From an uncultured Clostridia bacterium (GTDB taxonomy: Bacteria; Bacillota; Clostridia; Oscillospirales; Acutalibacteraceae), in contig CAMVEX010000019.1 of NCBI GenBank assembly GCA_947166625.1, positions 1 to 51,899 of the forward strand: a DNA stretch of 51,899 nt. Reading direction: 5' to 3'. A model generated the notes under the pieces. It was not told the DNA's origin. It did no database searches and worked only from the letters and a program-made list of their open reading frames with translations. The position numbers and the translations under genes are program-made. Below, piece after piece: positions 17,546 through 26,374 of this stretch (positions are counted from its first letter, which is position 1; each line of letters opens with the position of its first letter).

Positions 17546-18850
17546 ATGAAAATTATAATTGCAGGCGCCGGAATCGGAGGCCTACAGGCGGCAAAACTGC
17601 TTGCGGCAAAAGGTCACGACGTTACGATTTATGAAAAATCAGCCGAAGGAGAGCTCGGTCAGGATTGGTATGAAGATATCGACTACAAGCTTTTTAACGA
17701 TATCAAGATCAAACTTCCCGAGGGCAGTTACAGGGCGGAGAATGTAAACCTCGTTCCCCCTTTTACGGATGATTATATTGAAATCGATATCCCGAAAGAT
17801 CAGCGTAAATGGCGCGTAAACCGCAAAAAACTTATTGAGCAGATGCTTAATGACGCCGTTGAAAAGGGTGCTAAAATAGTCTATTCAACTCCCTGCCGAA
17901 AGCTTATTATAAAGGGAGAGCGTGTCGGCGGAGTTGTCGCGGGCGCAAATAAAGATAAACTATATTGCGATCTTGTTATTGACGCCTGCGGGATCAATTC
18001 TCCTCTCAGGAAGTCTCTTCCCGATGAATTCGGCGTTACGAAAGAGCCCGGCGAGGATGAATACTACAGCGCATTTCGCGGTGTATTCGATACTTATCCC
18101 GATATGCCGATTCCAAAGCAGAAGAAAAAGCTTTTTGTTAAGTTTATGGGGCAGCCCGGATTTTCAAGGGTGATCTGCGAACCCGGCGATAAGGTCGATG
18201 TATTTGTCAGCAAAATGGGCAGGATGTCCAGATTTGAATTTGAAACCCTATTCAGACAGCTTCGTATTGAAAATCAGATCATAGGCTATGAAGATTTGGT
18301 AAGAGGCGTTTTTGCAAAGATCCCCGTAAGATATCCTCTTACAAAAATTGTCGTTGACGGATATGTTGCAGTCGGAGACAGCGCTTTCATGAATGCTCAG
18401 ATGTTGGGCAACGGTATTGCCGATTCCGTCAGAGCCGGTCAGATGCTCGGTGAGACGATAAACGAGGCTAACTCCCCTGCCGCGCGCTCGCTTTGGAAAT
18501 ATCAGGTTTCATATTTTAAGCAGATCGCTTATGAGAGATTTCTTGTTGACATAATGCGCCGTATGCTTCTTAAGTCAAAATCCGATGAGATACGTTTCCT
18601 TCTCGAAGGCGGTTTTCTCACCAAAGAAGAGATCAAAACGGTCGTTTTGGGCAAAGGTATCATATTCTCCGTCAAATTCATAATTGATAAATTCGGCGTA
18701 GGCCGCAAGAAATTCAAGCTTTATTCCGAACTTATAAAAGTTCTTAAAACCGGAAAGGCCGCGATGGATACCGCAAAGCAGATACCTGCAAAATATGATA
18801 ACGCCAAAATCAACGCCTGGCAAAAGAAAATCGAAAAATTTTATAAATGA
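17546..18850 (+). CDS. FAD-dependent oxidoreductase of the geranylgeranyl reductase family
   Basis: This 434-residue protein begins with the Rossmann motif IIIAGAGIGGLQAAKLLAAKG and the acidic end of beta-2 (TIYEKS). RKWRVNRKKL follows, as in the geranylgeranyl-reductase branch of the p-hydroxybenzoate hydroxylase superfamily. The second FAD motif VDGYVAVGDSAFMNAQMLGNG is at about 274-294. Relatives saturate isoprenoid chains or hydroxylate or oxidise other substrates. An isoprenoid is plausible because ispA and dxs are elsewhere in this window, but there is no direct link. Its stop codon directly abuts that of the convergent methyltransferase, with no spacer and no visible terminator. Confidence 0.75.
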   Translation: MKIIIAGAGIGGLQAAKLLAAKGHDVTIYEKSAEGELGQDWYEDIDYKLFNDIKIKLPEGSYRAENVNLVPPFTDDYIEIDIPKDQRKWRVNRKKLIEQMLNDAVEKGAKIVYSTPCRKLIIKGERVGGVVAGANKDKLYCDLVIDACGINSPLRKSLPDEFGVTKEPGEDEYYSAFRGVFDTYPDMPIPKQKKKLFVKFMGQPGFSRVICEPGDKVDVFVSKMGRMSRFEFETLFRQLRIENQIIGYEDLVRGVFAKIPVRYPLTKIVVDGYVAVGDSAFMNAQMLGNGIADSVRAGQMLGETINEANSPAARSLWKYQVSYFKQIAYERFLVDIMRRMLLKSKSDEIRFLLEGGFLTKEEIKTVVLGKGIIFSVKFIIDKFGVGRKKFKLYSELIKVLKTGKAAMDTAKQIPAKYDNAKINAWQKKIEKFYK

Positions 18851-19897
18851 TCACCGGCAATACAGATTGGTATCCCAGCAGGGAAAATACGGATGATGTC
18901 TCATTTCAAACTCATAGTCGTCTCTGTATTCCATTATCTGTAACGGTATTTCAAAAAAATCTCTGAATCTGTGATAAAGCGCTGTATTGAGCCTCGGCTT
19001 GCAGCGCTTTATTGTATTTTCTGCGCCTTTTAATATCTCAATCTCGGAGCCTTCGGCATCTATCTTGATATAGCTTACATCGTATTCACAGGCGATTTCA
19101 TCAATTGAAAAAGTCTGCGCCGGTTTACCGGATCCCGATATATGCGACTGCCTGCCGGAAAGGGAATCGAAATAAACGGTTTTAGCTTTATCGGAGCAAA
19201 CTCTGTCAGTCAAAATTATTCCGGAAAATTCACCGAATCTTTCTTTAAGTTTTTTGAAACTTTTGGGATCCGGCTCAGCGGCTATAATTCTTTCATATTT
19301 ACCGGATGTATATTTGAGATATTCTTCGACGGTTTCTCCCCGATAAGCTCCGATATCGATATAAGTACCGGATCCGTCCGGTTTCAAGAAATCTGTAAAA
19401 ATTTCGCTTTTTTCCGTTGTGATATCAAGAAGATAAGACAGATCACCCGTGTAAATGAAATTCATACATCCCGTAAAAATCTTTTTTGATCCTTCGGAAA
19501 AAAGTGAATAAGCCTTGTTGATTTTATCATAATTTCTTTCAAAGAATATATCATCCGCCGTTTCTTCACCGATAACCGGAACACTCGGATAAATGACATT
19601 AAATAATTTGCTCAGATCAATAATATGCTGCATCACTGAGCTGATACAGGTGCCGAATGAAGGGGCAATAATAAATTCGCCGTCAAATTCAGACAGCCTT
19701 TTCACCTTGAATCCCCTGAACGTTTGCCCGCGCACAAAATCATCGCTCGCGGTAACGCCTGCGATCTTTATCCCGTTTTGCTCAAAAAGATCAATGACCT
19801 TATCTGCTCCGTTACCCATCCCGTAGATAATTACGGGCAAGCCGGCTGTTTTTATTCTCTTGATATAATGCTCTCCGCACAGCTTAAAATCCGACAT
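18851..19897 (-). CDS. FkbM-family methyltransferase with an N-terminal Rossmann-like domain
   Basis: This 348-residue protein has two parts. Residues about 1-100 look like a small nucleotide- or sugar-nucleotide-binding domain (PVIIYGMGNGADKVIDLFEQ), as found fused to enzymes of surface-polysaccharide synthesis. Residues about 160-348 are an FkbM-type SAM methyltransferase: GTYIDIGAYRGETVEEY, AAEPDPKSFKKL, and YIKIDAEGSEIEILKGAEN. It ends in the typical RHHPYFPCWDTNLYCR. FkbM enzymes methylate sugars, polyketides or peptides. No glycosyltransferase cluster adjoins it, so the acceptor is unknown. Confidence 0.8.
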   Translation of the reverse strand: MSDFKLCGEHYIKRIKTAGLPVIIYGMGNGADKVIDLFEQNGIKIAGVTASDDFVRGQTFRGFKVKRLSEFDGEFIIAPSFGTCISSVMQHIIDLSKLFNVIYPSVPVIGEETADDIFFERNYDKINKAYSLFSEGSKKIFTGCMNFIYTGDLSYLLDITTEKSEIFTDFLKPDGSGTYIDIGAYRGETVEEYLKYTSGKYERIIAAEPDPKSFKKLKERFGEFSGIILTDRVCSDKAKTVYFDSLSGRQSHISGSGKPAQTFSIDEIACEYDVSYIKIDAEGSEIEILKGAENTIKRCKPRLNTALYHRFRDFFEIPLQIMEYRDDYEFEMRHHPYFPCWDTNLYCR

Positions 19898-19916
19898 GAT
19901 CGATCTCCGGTTTTAT

Positions 19917-19945
19917 TAAATATTTTACCGTTGCATCCGATACAA
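19917..19945 (-). promoter_or_regulatory. Possible promoter of the FkbM gene
   Basis: Minus strand: TTGTAT (19945-19940), 17-base spacer, TATTTA (19922-19917). Both boxes are imperfect. It is divergent from the stronger plus-strand promoter at 19951-19978. Confidence 0.4.
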
Positions 19946-19950
19946 AATGC

Positions 19951-19978
19951 TTGTAATTTTACGCGTATATGATATAAT
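19951..19978 (+). promoter_or_regulatory. Sigma-A promoter of the hydrolase-to-barstar operon
   Basis: TTGTAA (19951-19956), 16-base spacer, perfect TATAAT (19973-19978), 35 bases before the SGNH hydrolase start. No further terminator is seen until 26673, so this may drive seven genes. Confidence 0.75.
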
Positions 19979-20013
19979 AATTTCTGTATAAATTCAATAT
20001 GAGGTGATAAGAA

Positions 20014-20622
20014 TTGAAAATTTTATTTCAGGGTGATTCAATAACCGACGCCGACAGAGACAGAAATGATATGCATAATCTCGGAGCGGGTTATCCTTAT
20101 TACGCTGCAAAATATCTCTGTGAAAATTATCCCGATATGGATTTTGAATTTATCAACCTCGGTATAAGCGGAGATCAGACAAAAGACCTCGTTAAAAGGA
20201 TCCAAAGCGATTTTATAGATATTCAGCCTGATGTTGTTTCAATCATGATAGGTGTCAACGATACCTGGCATGCCGCCGAATCACGCAACTGGATTTCAAA
20301 TGAAATATATGAAAATAATTACAGATTCATACTTGAAAAAATAAAAACCGAAACCGGCGCAAAAATCATAATTATCGAGCAATTTCTTTTACCTGCCGAG
20401 GATAAAGATTTCTTCAGAGTGGATCTTGATCCCAAAATAGACATCACAAGAAAACTTGCCCGTGAATATGCCGATGTTTATATTCCTCTTGACGGATTAT
20501 TTGCCAAAGCGCTGTTACATCACGATTCATTGCATTGGTCTGCGGACGGAGTCCATCCCAACGCCAACGGTTCTGATTTTATCGGCAAAATCCTTGCTGA
20601 ATCTTTCAAAGAAATAATCTGA
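20014..20622 (+). CDS. SGNH/GDSL-family hydrolase (esterase-like)
   Basis: This 202-residue protein carries all four blocks of the SGNH fold: block I FQGDSITDA (catalytic S9), block II GISGD (G53), block III IGVND (N82) and block V DGVHPNANG (D178, H181). Such enzymes are esterases or deacylases acting on lipids, acetylated sugars or polymers. No signal peptide is present, so it is likely cytoplasmic. The start is TTG at 20014 with GAGGTG upstream; no ATG nearby fits. It is the first gene of the operon and is separated by 14 bases from the membrane protein gene. Confidence 0.88.
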   Translation: MKILFQGDSITDADRDRNDMHNLGAGYPYYAAKYLCENYPDMDFEFINLGISGDQTKDLVKRIQSDFIDIQPDVVSIMIGVNDTWHAAESRNWISNEIYENNYRFILEKIKTETGAKIIIIEQFLLPAEDKDFFRVDLDPKIDITRKLAREYADVYIPLDGLFAKALLHHDSLHWSADGVHPNANGSDFIGKILAESFKEII

Positions 20623-20636
20623 CGGGGTAAATCCAA

Positions 20637-21710
20637 ATGAAAAAAATCAAAGAAATTCTGAATTATATTTTTATCGACGGAATTTCCGGTATGGCTCTCG
20701 GACTGTTTGCAACGCTGATAATCGGCACGATCCTCAGCCAGATAGCTTCATTTATTCCCGGGGTCGTCGGTCAGTATCTTAATTACGCGGCAAGTATCGC
20801 AAAAGTATTGACGGGCGCCGGGATTGCAGTCGGGATGTCGTATAAATATAAGGTTTCTACTCTCGTAGCTTCGTCCGCTGCCGTAGCGGGTATGGTCGGA
20901 GCGTTTGCTTCAAAACTTATATCTGGAGCGGTGATCGGAGAATCGGGCTTGCTGTTTGCAGGAGTCGGGGACCCTATCGGCGCATTCATCGGCGGTTTTA
21001 CGGCTATCCAGGTCGGCAGGCTTGTGAGCGGTAAAACAAAGCTTGATATAATTCTCACACCGGCTGTTTCAATCATCTCAGGCTCTGCGGCAGGCCTTTT
21101 GATAGGGCCGCCCGCCGCGGTCATCACCACAAAAATCGGCCAGATAATCGAATGGGGAACGGATAAACAGCCTGTATTGATGGGTATTATCGTCAGCGTA
21201 GTAATGGGCATTTGCCTTACTCTGCCCATAAGCTCTGCGGCTCTCGGTATTATACTCGGCCTCGGCGGTCTCGCGGGCGGTGCCGCGGCTGTCGGTTGCA
21301 GCGCTCAGATGATAGGATTTGCTGTCGCGAGCTATCGCGAAAATAAATTCGGAGGGCTTGTAGCTCAAGGTATCGGCACTTCAATGATTCAAATGCCGAA
21401 CATAATCAAACATCCGCAGATATGGATACCGCCTATTGCCGCGAGCGCAATACTCGGCCCTATATCGACCAAGTTGCTTAAAATGACCTGCCTTGATACC
21501 GGAGCGGGAATGGGTACATCGGGACTTGTCGGCCAGTTTATGACTTTCGCTTCAATGAAAGCGGACGGAGTTGATACAAAAATAATTCTGATCGAAATTA
21601 TTCTGATGCATTTTGTATTACCCGCCGTTATCACCCTGATAATCAGCGAATTTATGAGAAAAAAGAATTTTATCAAAACCGGCGATATGTCACTCGAAAA
21701 TCTGAACTGA
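20637..21710 (+). CDS. PTS EIIC-like membrane protein without EIIA or EIIB partners
   Basis: This 357-residue, Gly/Ala-rich protein has about nine to ten hydrophobic segments. It resembles the EIIC-type family found in Firmicutes as single proteins and sometimes named putative toxin regulators. Typical stretches are GTILSQIASFIP, GVGDPIGAFIGG, LTLPISSAALGIILGLGGLAGG, NIIKHPQIWIPP and GMGTSGLVGQ. No phosphorylatable EIIA/EIIB domains are fused or adjacent, so ordinary sugar phosphotransfer is unproven. It may be a permease for a small molecule. GGGG lies before the ATG. The operon position beside a ceramidase-like enzyme and an MFS transporter suggests a scavenging role, as inference only. Confidence 0.75.
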   Translation: MKKIKEILNYIFIDGISGMALGLFATLIIGTILSQIASFIPGVVGQYLNYAASIAKVLTGAGIAVGMSYKYKVSTLVASSAAVAGMVGAFASKLISGAVIGESGLLFAGVGDPIGAFIGGFTAIQVGRLVSGKTKLDIILTPAVSIISGSAAGLLIGPPAAVITTKIGQIIEWGTDKQPVLMGIIVSVVMGICLTLPISSAALGIILGLGGLAGGAAAVGCSAQMIGFAVASYRENKFGGLVAQGIGTSMIQMPNIIKHPQIWIPPIAASAILGPISTKLLKMTCLDTGAGMGTSGLVGQFMTFASMKADGVDTKIILIEIILMHFVLPAVITLIISEFMRKKNFIKTGDMSLENLN

Positions 21711-21722
21711 AGGAGATTTATT

Positions 21723-23324
21723 ATGAAAAAGAAAGCTATCAGTATTATTCTTGCAGTTTCAATGATTATTTCCGTTTTCGGAATCCCCGCCTACGCGAGA
21801 GAAGATGTTACGGATAAAGCGATGCAAAAGATATATACGGTTTTGGATAAGACCGTAAATGCCCTTGTAGGCGGCATTGCAGCTTTGATCGCCACACCCA
21901 AATGGGAAAAACAGTCAGACTATAAAACCGAAAACTTCTACAAAGGTCTCGATAAATCAGAATACATTTCCGAAGCGGGCGAAAATTCCGGATGGTCTGT
22001 CGGATATTCCAATGCGTCGATCCTTACCGGTAAAGAAATCGGCGGAGGCGATTATTATGTCGGCGGATCTCTTTCGGTCTCCAAAAAGCTTGCGACCGAG
22101 CAGTGGGATGATCAAAAGGTCAGGACTGTTGCAATATCGGACGGCAGAGGCATCAATATTTTCTCGTCTGTCGATTGTTTCGGCCTTGCAAATCCCGATG
22201 TAAAAATCATCAGAAATAAATTTGCACAATACGCAAAAGAAAAAAATCTTGATATTACTACCGTAAATGTTTCGGCTCTTCATCAGCATTCCTGCGTCGA
22301 TACATTCGGAATGAACGGCGATATAATTGACGCGCTCTTTATGTCATCGATCAGAACTATCCTCGGCAGAGATCTTCCCGGCGGTCAGAATAAAGACTAT
22401 ATGGAAAATCTCTATAAAGTGACCGTTCAGTCAATGATAGACGCTGTCGAAAATATGGAGACGGGCTCTATGTATTTCGGCACGACAGATGTATCTGATC
22501 TTATGCGCGATAAGAGAGATCCTCAGGTTTATGACGGAAATCTCAACAGATTCAGATTCGTACCCGATAATGAAGAATCAAAAGAAACATGGATAGTTAA
22601 CGGCTCGATCCACTGTGTCGGTAACGGCGCCGCTCAGAAAGAGTTGACGGGCGATTACCCCTACTATCTTGAAAAATGCATAAATGAAAATGACAACGCC
22701 AATTTCTTCTATATTCTCGGCGCTCAGCTTGCAATCACAAGCAACGGCGATAATCTCGAATATGATAAAGAGAGACAGGAAAAAGAAGGAAGCAAATATA
22801 ACATTGATGTTTATGCTCACGCTCTCTATAACAGGCTTAAAGCAATAAATGATGAAACCGAAGTCGCTCCCGTTTTCAATATCAGCTATAAAGAAACATG
22901 GGTCGATGTAAATAACAATATTCTTTTGCTTGCCGCAAAAGGCGGTTTGCTCAAAAATGCTATCCATAAGAAGGGATTCGGTAAATACTGCATCCTGACC
23001 GAAATCGGATATGCGGAAATCGGCACAGATATTGCTGTCGCGATCATTCCCGGCGAGCTTGCTCCTGAAATAGCGTTCGGCGGAGCGGAAACGGCAGATA
23101 AATCCTGGCAGGGTGAAGATTGGAAATATCCTTCATTCGCCTCAAAGATCCCTGATAAAAAGTTGATCGTCTTCGGCCTTACCAATGATCAGATCGGATA
23201 TATACTCCCCTCCAACAGCTGGCATTCGATATTTACCGAAAATGAAGAGATAGTTTCGACCGGTCAATATGCAGGCGTATTTATCACAGAAGCATTTTTT
23301 GAATTACTCGGCGAGATTAAATGA
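21723..23324 (+). CDS. Secreted neutral/alkaline ceramidase-like protein
   Basis: This 533-residue protein has a signal peptide cleaved near IPAYA-R (about 25/26). The body resembles the neutral/alkaline non-lysosomal ceramidase superfamily. VNVSALHQHSC (182-191) corresponds to the family's zinc-binding His-x-His-Ser stretch, with H187 and H189 as likely ligands. IIPGELAPEIAFGGAE and FGLTNDQIGYILP near the C-terminus match conserved segments. Characterised members cleave N-acyl sphingosines, but this branch in Firmicutes is divergent and its substrate, an amide or ester of a lipid, is uncertain. The protein has GGAG before the ATG and overlaps the MFS gene by ATGA. Confidence 0.7.
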   Translation: MKKKAISIILAVSMIISVFGIPAYAREDVTDKAMQKIYTVLDKTVNALVGGIAALIATPKWEKQSDYKTENFYKGLDKSEYISEAGENSGWSVGYSNASILTGKEIGGGDYYVGGSLSVSKKLATEQWDDQKVRTVAISDGRGINIFSSVDCFGLANPDVKIIRNKFAQYAKEKNLDITTVNVSALHQHSCVDTFGMNGDIIDALFMSSIRTILGRDLPGGQNKDYMENLYKVTVQSMIDAVENMETGSMYFGTTDVSDLMRDKRDPQVYDGNLNRFRFVPDNEESKETWIVNGSIHCVGNGAAQKELTGDYPYYLEKCINENDNANFFYILGAQLAITSNGDNLEYDKERQEKEGSKYNIDVYAHALYNRLKAINDETEVAPVFNISYKETWVDVNNNILLLAAKGGLLKNAIHKKGFGKYCILTEIGYAEIGTDIAVAIIPGELAPEIAFGGAETADKSWQGEDWKYPSFASKIPDKKLIVFGLTNDQIGYILPSNSWHSIFTENEEIVSTGQYAGVFITEAFFELLGEIK

Positions 23325-24514
23325 CGATAAAAAACAATTTCAGGCACACTCTAAACGCAAGCTATATCGGATATATCACTCAGGCGATTGTCAATAACTA
23401 CGCTCCGCTGCTGTTTGTCTTTTTTCGAAGCAGATACGGAATTTCAATTCTTCAAATCAGCTTGCTGATAGTTATAAACTTCGGAACTCAGCTTCTGATT
23501 GATATTGTTTCCGTTTTCCTGATAGATAAAATAGGATATAAAGCGGGAGCGGTAACGGCTCATTTTTCAGCAGCGGCAGGGATGATCCTCTATTGCATCC
23601 TGCCGTCCGTTATGGATGATAAATTTGTCGCATTGCTGATCCCCACTTTATTCAATGCCTTGGGCGGCGGTCTTTGCGAAGTGGTTGTAAGCCCTATCGT
23701 TGAGGCCTGCCCAACGGAAAACAAAGCCGCCAATATGAGCATACTTCATTCATTTTATTGTTGGGGTCAGCTAGGAGTTATTTTGATCTCCACTTTGTTT
23801 TTCGGCTTATTCGGGCTCGATAACTGGAAATATCTTTCGATCATTTACGCGATGATCTCCCTCTTTAATGCCTTCTATTTTATCAATGTGCCCGTAAATC
23901 ATCCTTTGAGAGGCAAAGAAGGTATCGGAATAAAAAAGCTTTTCAAAATAAAAGCGGTCTATCTTTTATTCCTTATGATGATATGCGCCGGCGCTTCTGA
24001 ATTGGCAATGAGCCAATGGGCAAGCACCTTTGCAGAGGAAGGATTGAAATTCAATAAATCCGTCAGCGATTTGATCGGCCCTGCGATGTTTGCGGCCCTG
24101 ATGGGAATTTCAAGGGTGATCCACGCAAAGCTGAGCGATAAAATTAAGCTTGAAACCTATCTTATTATAAGCAGTTTGATTTGCGTTTTATGTTATCTCA
24201 CGGCGGCGCTTTCTGATTCTCCCGTTATTTCGATCATCGCCTGCGCGATGACGGGCTTTTCCGTCGGCGTAATGTGGCCCGGCGTTTACAGTTTTTCCGC
24301 CGCTTCAATCAAAAATTCGGGCGGAGCATTATTCGCTCTGCTCGCTTTCAGCGGAGATCTCGGATGCATCAGCGGCCCCGCTCTTGTCGGAGTGATTTCC
24401 GACAGATTTTCCGGGGATCTTAAAATCGGCTTTTTGATCTCTTCTGTTTTTCCCCTATTGCTTCTGATTTCCACATTGATTTTAAATAAAAAAAACGGTA
24501 GATCCACAATATGA
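23321..24514 (+). CDS. MFS transporter
   Basis: This 397-residue protein has the 12 hydrophobic segments of the major facilitator superfamily in two halves, with a central loop near HPLRGKEGIGIKKLF. The first intracellular loop has IDKIGYKAGAV in place of the classic GxxxDRxGRR, and a second copy SDRFSG lies near residue 365. The layout is like sugar/fucose-type or uncharacterised Firmicutes MFS proteins. The substrate is unknown. It overlaps the ceramidase-like gene and the RodA gene by 4 bases each, so the three are translated together, and its cargo may be a product of the secreted enzyme. Confidence 0.85.
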   Translation: MTIKNNFRHTLNASYIGYITQAIVNNYAPLLFVFFRSRYGISILQISLLIVINFGTQLLIDIVSVFLIDKIGYKAGAVTAHFSAAAGMILYCILPSVMDDKFVALLIPTLFNALGGGLCEVVVSPIVEACPTENKAANMSILHSFYCWGQLGVILISTLFFGLFGLDNWKYLSIIYAMISLFNAFYFINVPVNHPLRGKEGIGIKKLFKIKAVYLLFLMMICAGASELAMSQWASTFAEEGLKFNKSVSDLIGPAMFAALMGISRVIHAKLSDKIKLETYLIISSLICVLCYLTAALSDSPVISIIACAMTGFSVGVMWPGVYSFSAASIKNSGGALFALLAFSGDLGCISGPALVGVISDRFSGDLKIGFLISSVFPLLLLISTLILNKKNGRSTI

Positions 24515-25710
24515 GTAAACTGAAAGAATTTTTAAAGGGAACGGATTTAATTCTGTTTTTCTCGTGTTTAATTGCATCTGCTTTCGGCTCTCTGATGGTT
24601 TATTCAGCCACAAGGAACGAGGCTCTTGAATCGGGTATCCCTCTCGGCAGGGAATGCCTCATTATGGTAGTGTCCGCATTTATCGGGATTATCCTTTGTG
24701 TGTTGATTTCTGTCTTTGACTATAATTCGATCGAAAGGATCGCCTTGATAGTCGGTCTGATATGTCTGCTTTTGATTTTATCCCTTTTTGTATGGGGTGA
24801 AGCACCGGAAGACAGACCGAATGCGAGATGCTGGCTGCCTATAATAAAATCTGCCGCTATTACGGTTTATTTTCAGCCGTCAGAGCTTGCCAAAATCGGA
24901 TTTTTAGTTACATTTTCCGCCCATCTCGAAAAAGTAAGGCATGATATGAATAAACTGCTGAATGTCATTCTGCTTTCACTTCACGCCTTGATACCCATTG
25001 GGCTGATTATTTTAACGGATGACCTCGGCTCAGCCATAGTTTTCGGCTTTATGTTTGTGGGTATGATGTTTGCGGCAGGGCTTAAATTCAGGTATTTCGG
25101 CGTCGCCGCCTTAGCCTTAACCGCTATGATTCCTGTAATATGGACTAAATTCCTCTCAAACTTCCACAGGCAGAGAATTCTTGCGATCTATTATCCCGAA
25201 GCTCTGACAGAGAGCGTTTATAATGCGAGAATTTATCAGCAGCAGAGAGCGGTCAATGCGATCGGCGCAGGAGGCCTTTTCGGCGACGGTCTGTTTAAGG
25301 GAACTTACACACAATCCGCCGCGGGGATACCTGTCAATGAAAGCGATATGGTGTTTTCCGTTGTAGGAGAAGAGCTCGGTTTAGTCGGCGGAATTTTCCT
25401 GCTTATCCTGCTCGGATTTATATGTATAAGAATTATCAGGACCGCAAGACTTTCTCATAATGTATCCGGCGCCATAATTTGTTACGGCACTGCCTTTATG
25501 CTTGCTTCACAAATAATAATGAATATCGGTATGTGCCTCAAATTACTGCCCTGTATCGGAATCACACTTCCGTTTATCAGCGCAGGAGGCTCCGCAAATC
25601 TATGCGTTTATCTTGCGATAGGTCTTGTGATGAGCGTTTACAGATTTAATAAAAACGGAGATACCGAAAATCTGAATCTTTACGGATTTTTGACTCAATA
25701 TGCAGAGTAA
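24511..25710 (+). CDS. RodA/FtsW/SpoVE-family peptidoglycan glycosyltransferase
   Basis: This 399-residue SEDS protein has about ten membrane segments. Signature motifs are visible: QPSELAKIGF, LTDDLGSAIVF with the conserved aspartate needed for polymerase activity, NESDMVFSVVGEELGLVG, and ITLPFISAGGSANL. SEDS proteins polymerise lipid II with a partner class B PBP, which is not encoded nearby. Between RodA and FtsW the sequence looks closer to RodA, but I do not assign the symbol. It is translationally coupled to the MFS gene and followed after 9 bases by the barnase-like gene. Confidence 0.88.
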   Translation: MSKLKEFLKGTDLILFFSCLIASAFGSLMVYSATRNEALESGIPLGRECLIMVVSAFIGIILCVLISVFDYNSIERIALIVGLICLLLILSLFVWGEAPEDRPNARCWLPIIKSAAITVYFQPSELAKIGFLVTFSAHLEKVRHDMNKLLNVILLSLHALIPIGLIILTDDLGSAIVFGFMFVGMMFAAGLKFRYFGVAALALTAMIPVIWTKFLSNFHRQRILAIYYPEALTESVYNARIYQQQRAVNAIGAGGLFGDGLFKGTYTQSAAGIPVNESDMVFSVVGEELGLVGGIFLLILLGFICIRIIRTARLSHNVSGAIICYGTAFMLASQIIMNIGMCLKLLPCIGITLPFISAGGSANLCVYLAIGLVMSVYRFNKNGDTENLNLYGFLTQYAE

Positions 25711-25719
25711 GGTGAATTT

Positions 25720-26352
25720 ATGAAAAAATATATTATTGCCGTTATTGCCGCTATAGCCGTATTCGCGGGCATTTTCCTTGCAAAGCCGATATTTAATCCC
25801 GAATACGAAAACGAATATACGGCGCTCTCGGTCATTGAAAGCAGTAAAGAAGCGAGCCTCAGCGAATCGCGCGAAGAATCGTCAAGGGATGAATTGACCG
25901 CCGAATACGCTTCTAAAACAAAGCAAACTTCAAGTTACAAAACCGAATCCGAAACTCAGCCGAAAACAGAAAAACAAACTTCTGCAAAGACGACCGCTAA
26001 AACTACGACCGTCTCTGCCGAGATCGACAGAAACGGAAGTTATTTCAGTAAGGACGATGTCGCTTTATATATCCATACATACGGCAGACTTCCTTCAAAT
26101 TTCATCACCAAAAAGCAGGCGCAGGCGCTCGGGTGGAGCGGCGGCTCGGTCGAGCGATATGCTCCCGGCAAAGCCATCGGCGGAGATTATTTCGGGAATT
26201 ATGAAGGCACGCTCCCCGACGGCAACTATCACGAATGTGATATAAACACAAACGGCAGATCTTCACGCGGAGAGGAAAGGATAATCTACTCTTCCGACGG
26301 CAGGATATATTATACCTCCGATCATTATGAATCATTTACCCGTTTGTATTGA
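25720..26352 (+). CDS. Membrane-anchored or secreted barnase-type ribonuclease
   Basis: This 210-residue protein has an N-terminal hydrophobic segment (4-21) followed by a Ser/Glu/Lys/Thr-rich linker to about residue 100. A C-terminal domain of about 105 residues follows and is clearly a barnase homologue: LPSNFITKKQAQALGW, APGKAIGGDYF and YSSDGRIYYTSDHYESFTR. The catalytic set is intact: E172 (barnase E73), R183 and R187 (R83 and R87) and H202 (H102). It should cut RNA, preferably 3' of guanine, outside the membrane. Hydrophobic residues 4-21 may be a signal peptide or an uncleaved anchor. The barstar-like inhibitor gene follows 22 bases later. GGTG precedes the ATG. Confidence 0.9.
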   Translation: MKKYIIAVIAAIAVFAGIFLAKPIFNPEYENEYTALSVIESSKEASLSESREESSRDELTAEYASKTKQTSSYKTESETQPKTEKQTSAKTTAKTTTVSAEIDRNGSYFSKDDVALYIHTYGRLPSNFITKKQAQALGWSGGSVERYAPGKAIGGDYFGNYEGTLPDGNYHECDINTNGRSSRGEERIIYSSDGRIYYTSDHYESFTRLY

Positions 26353-26374
26353 CCGAACATAGGTAGGTGAAATT

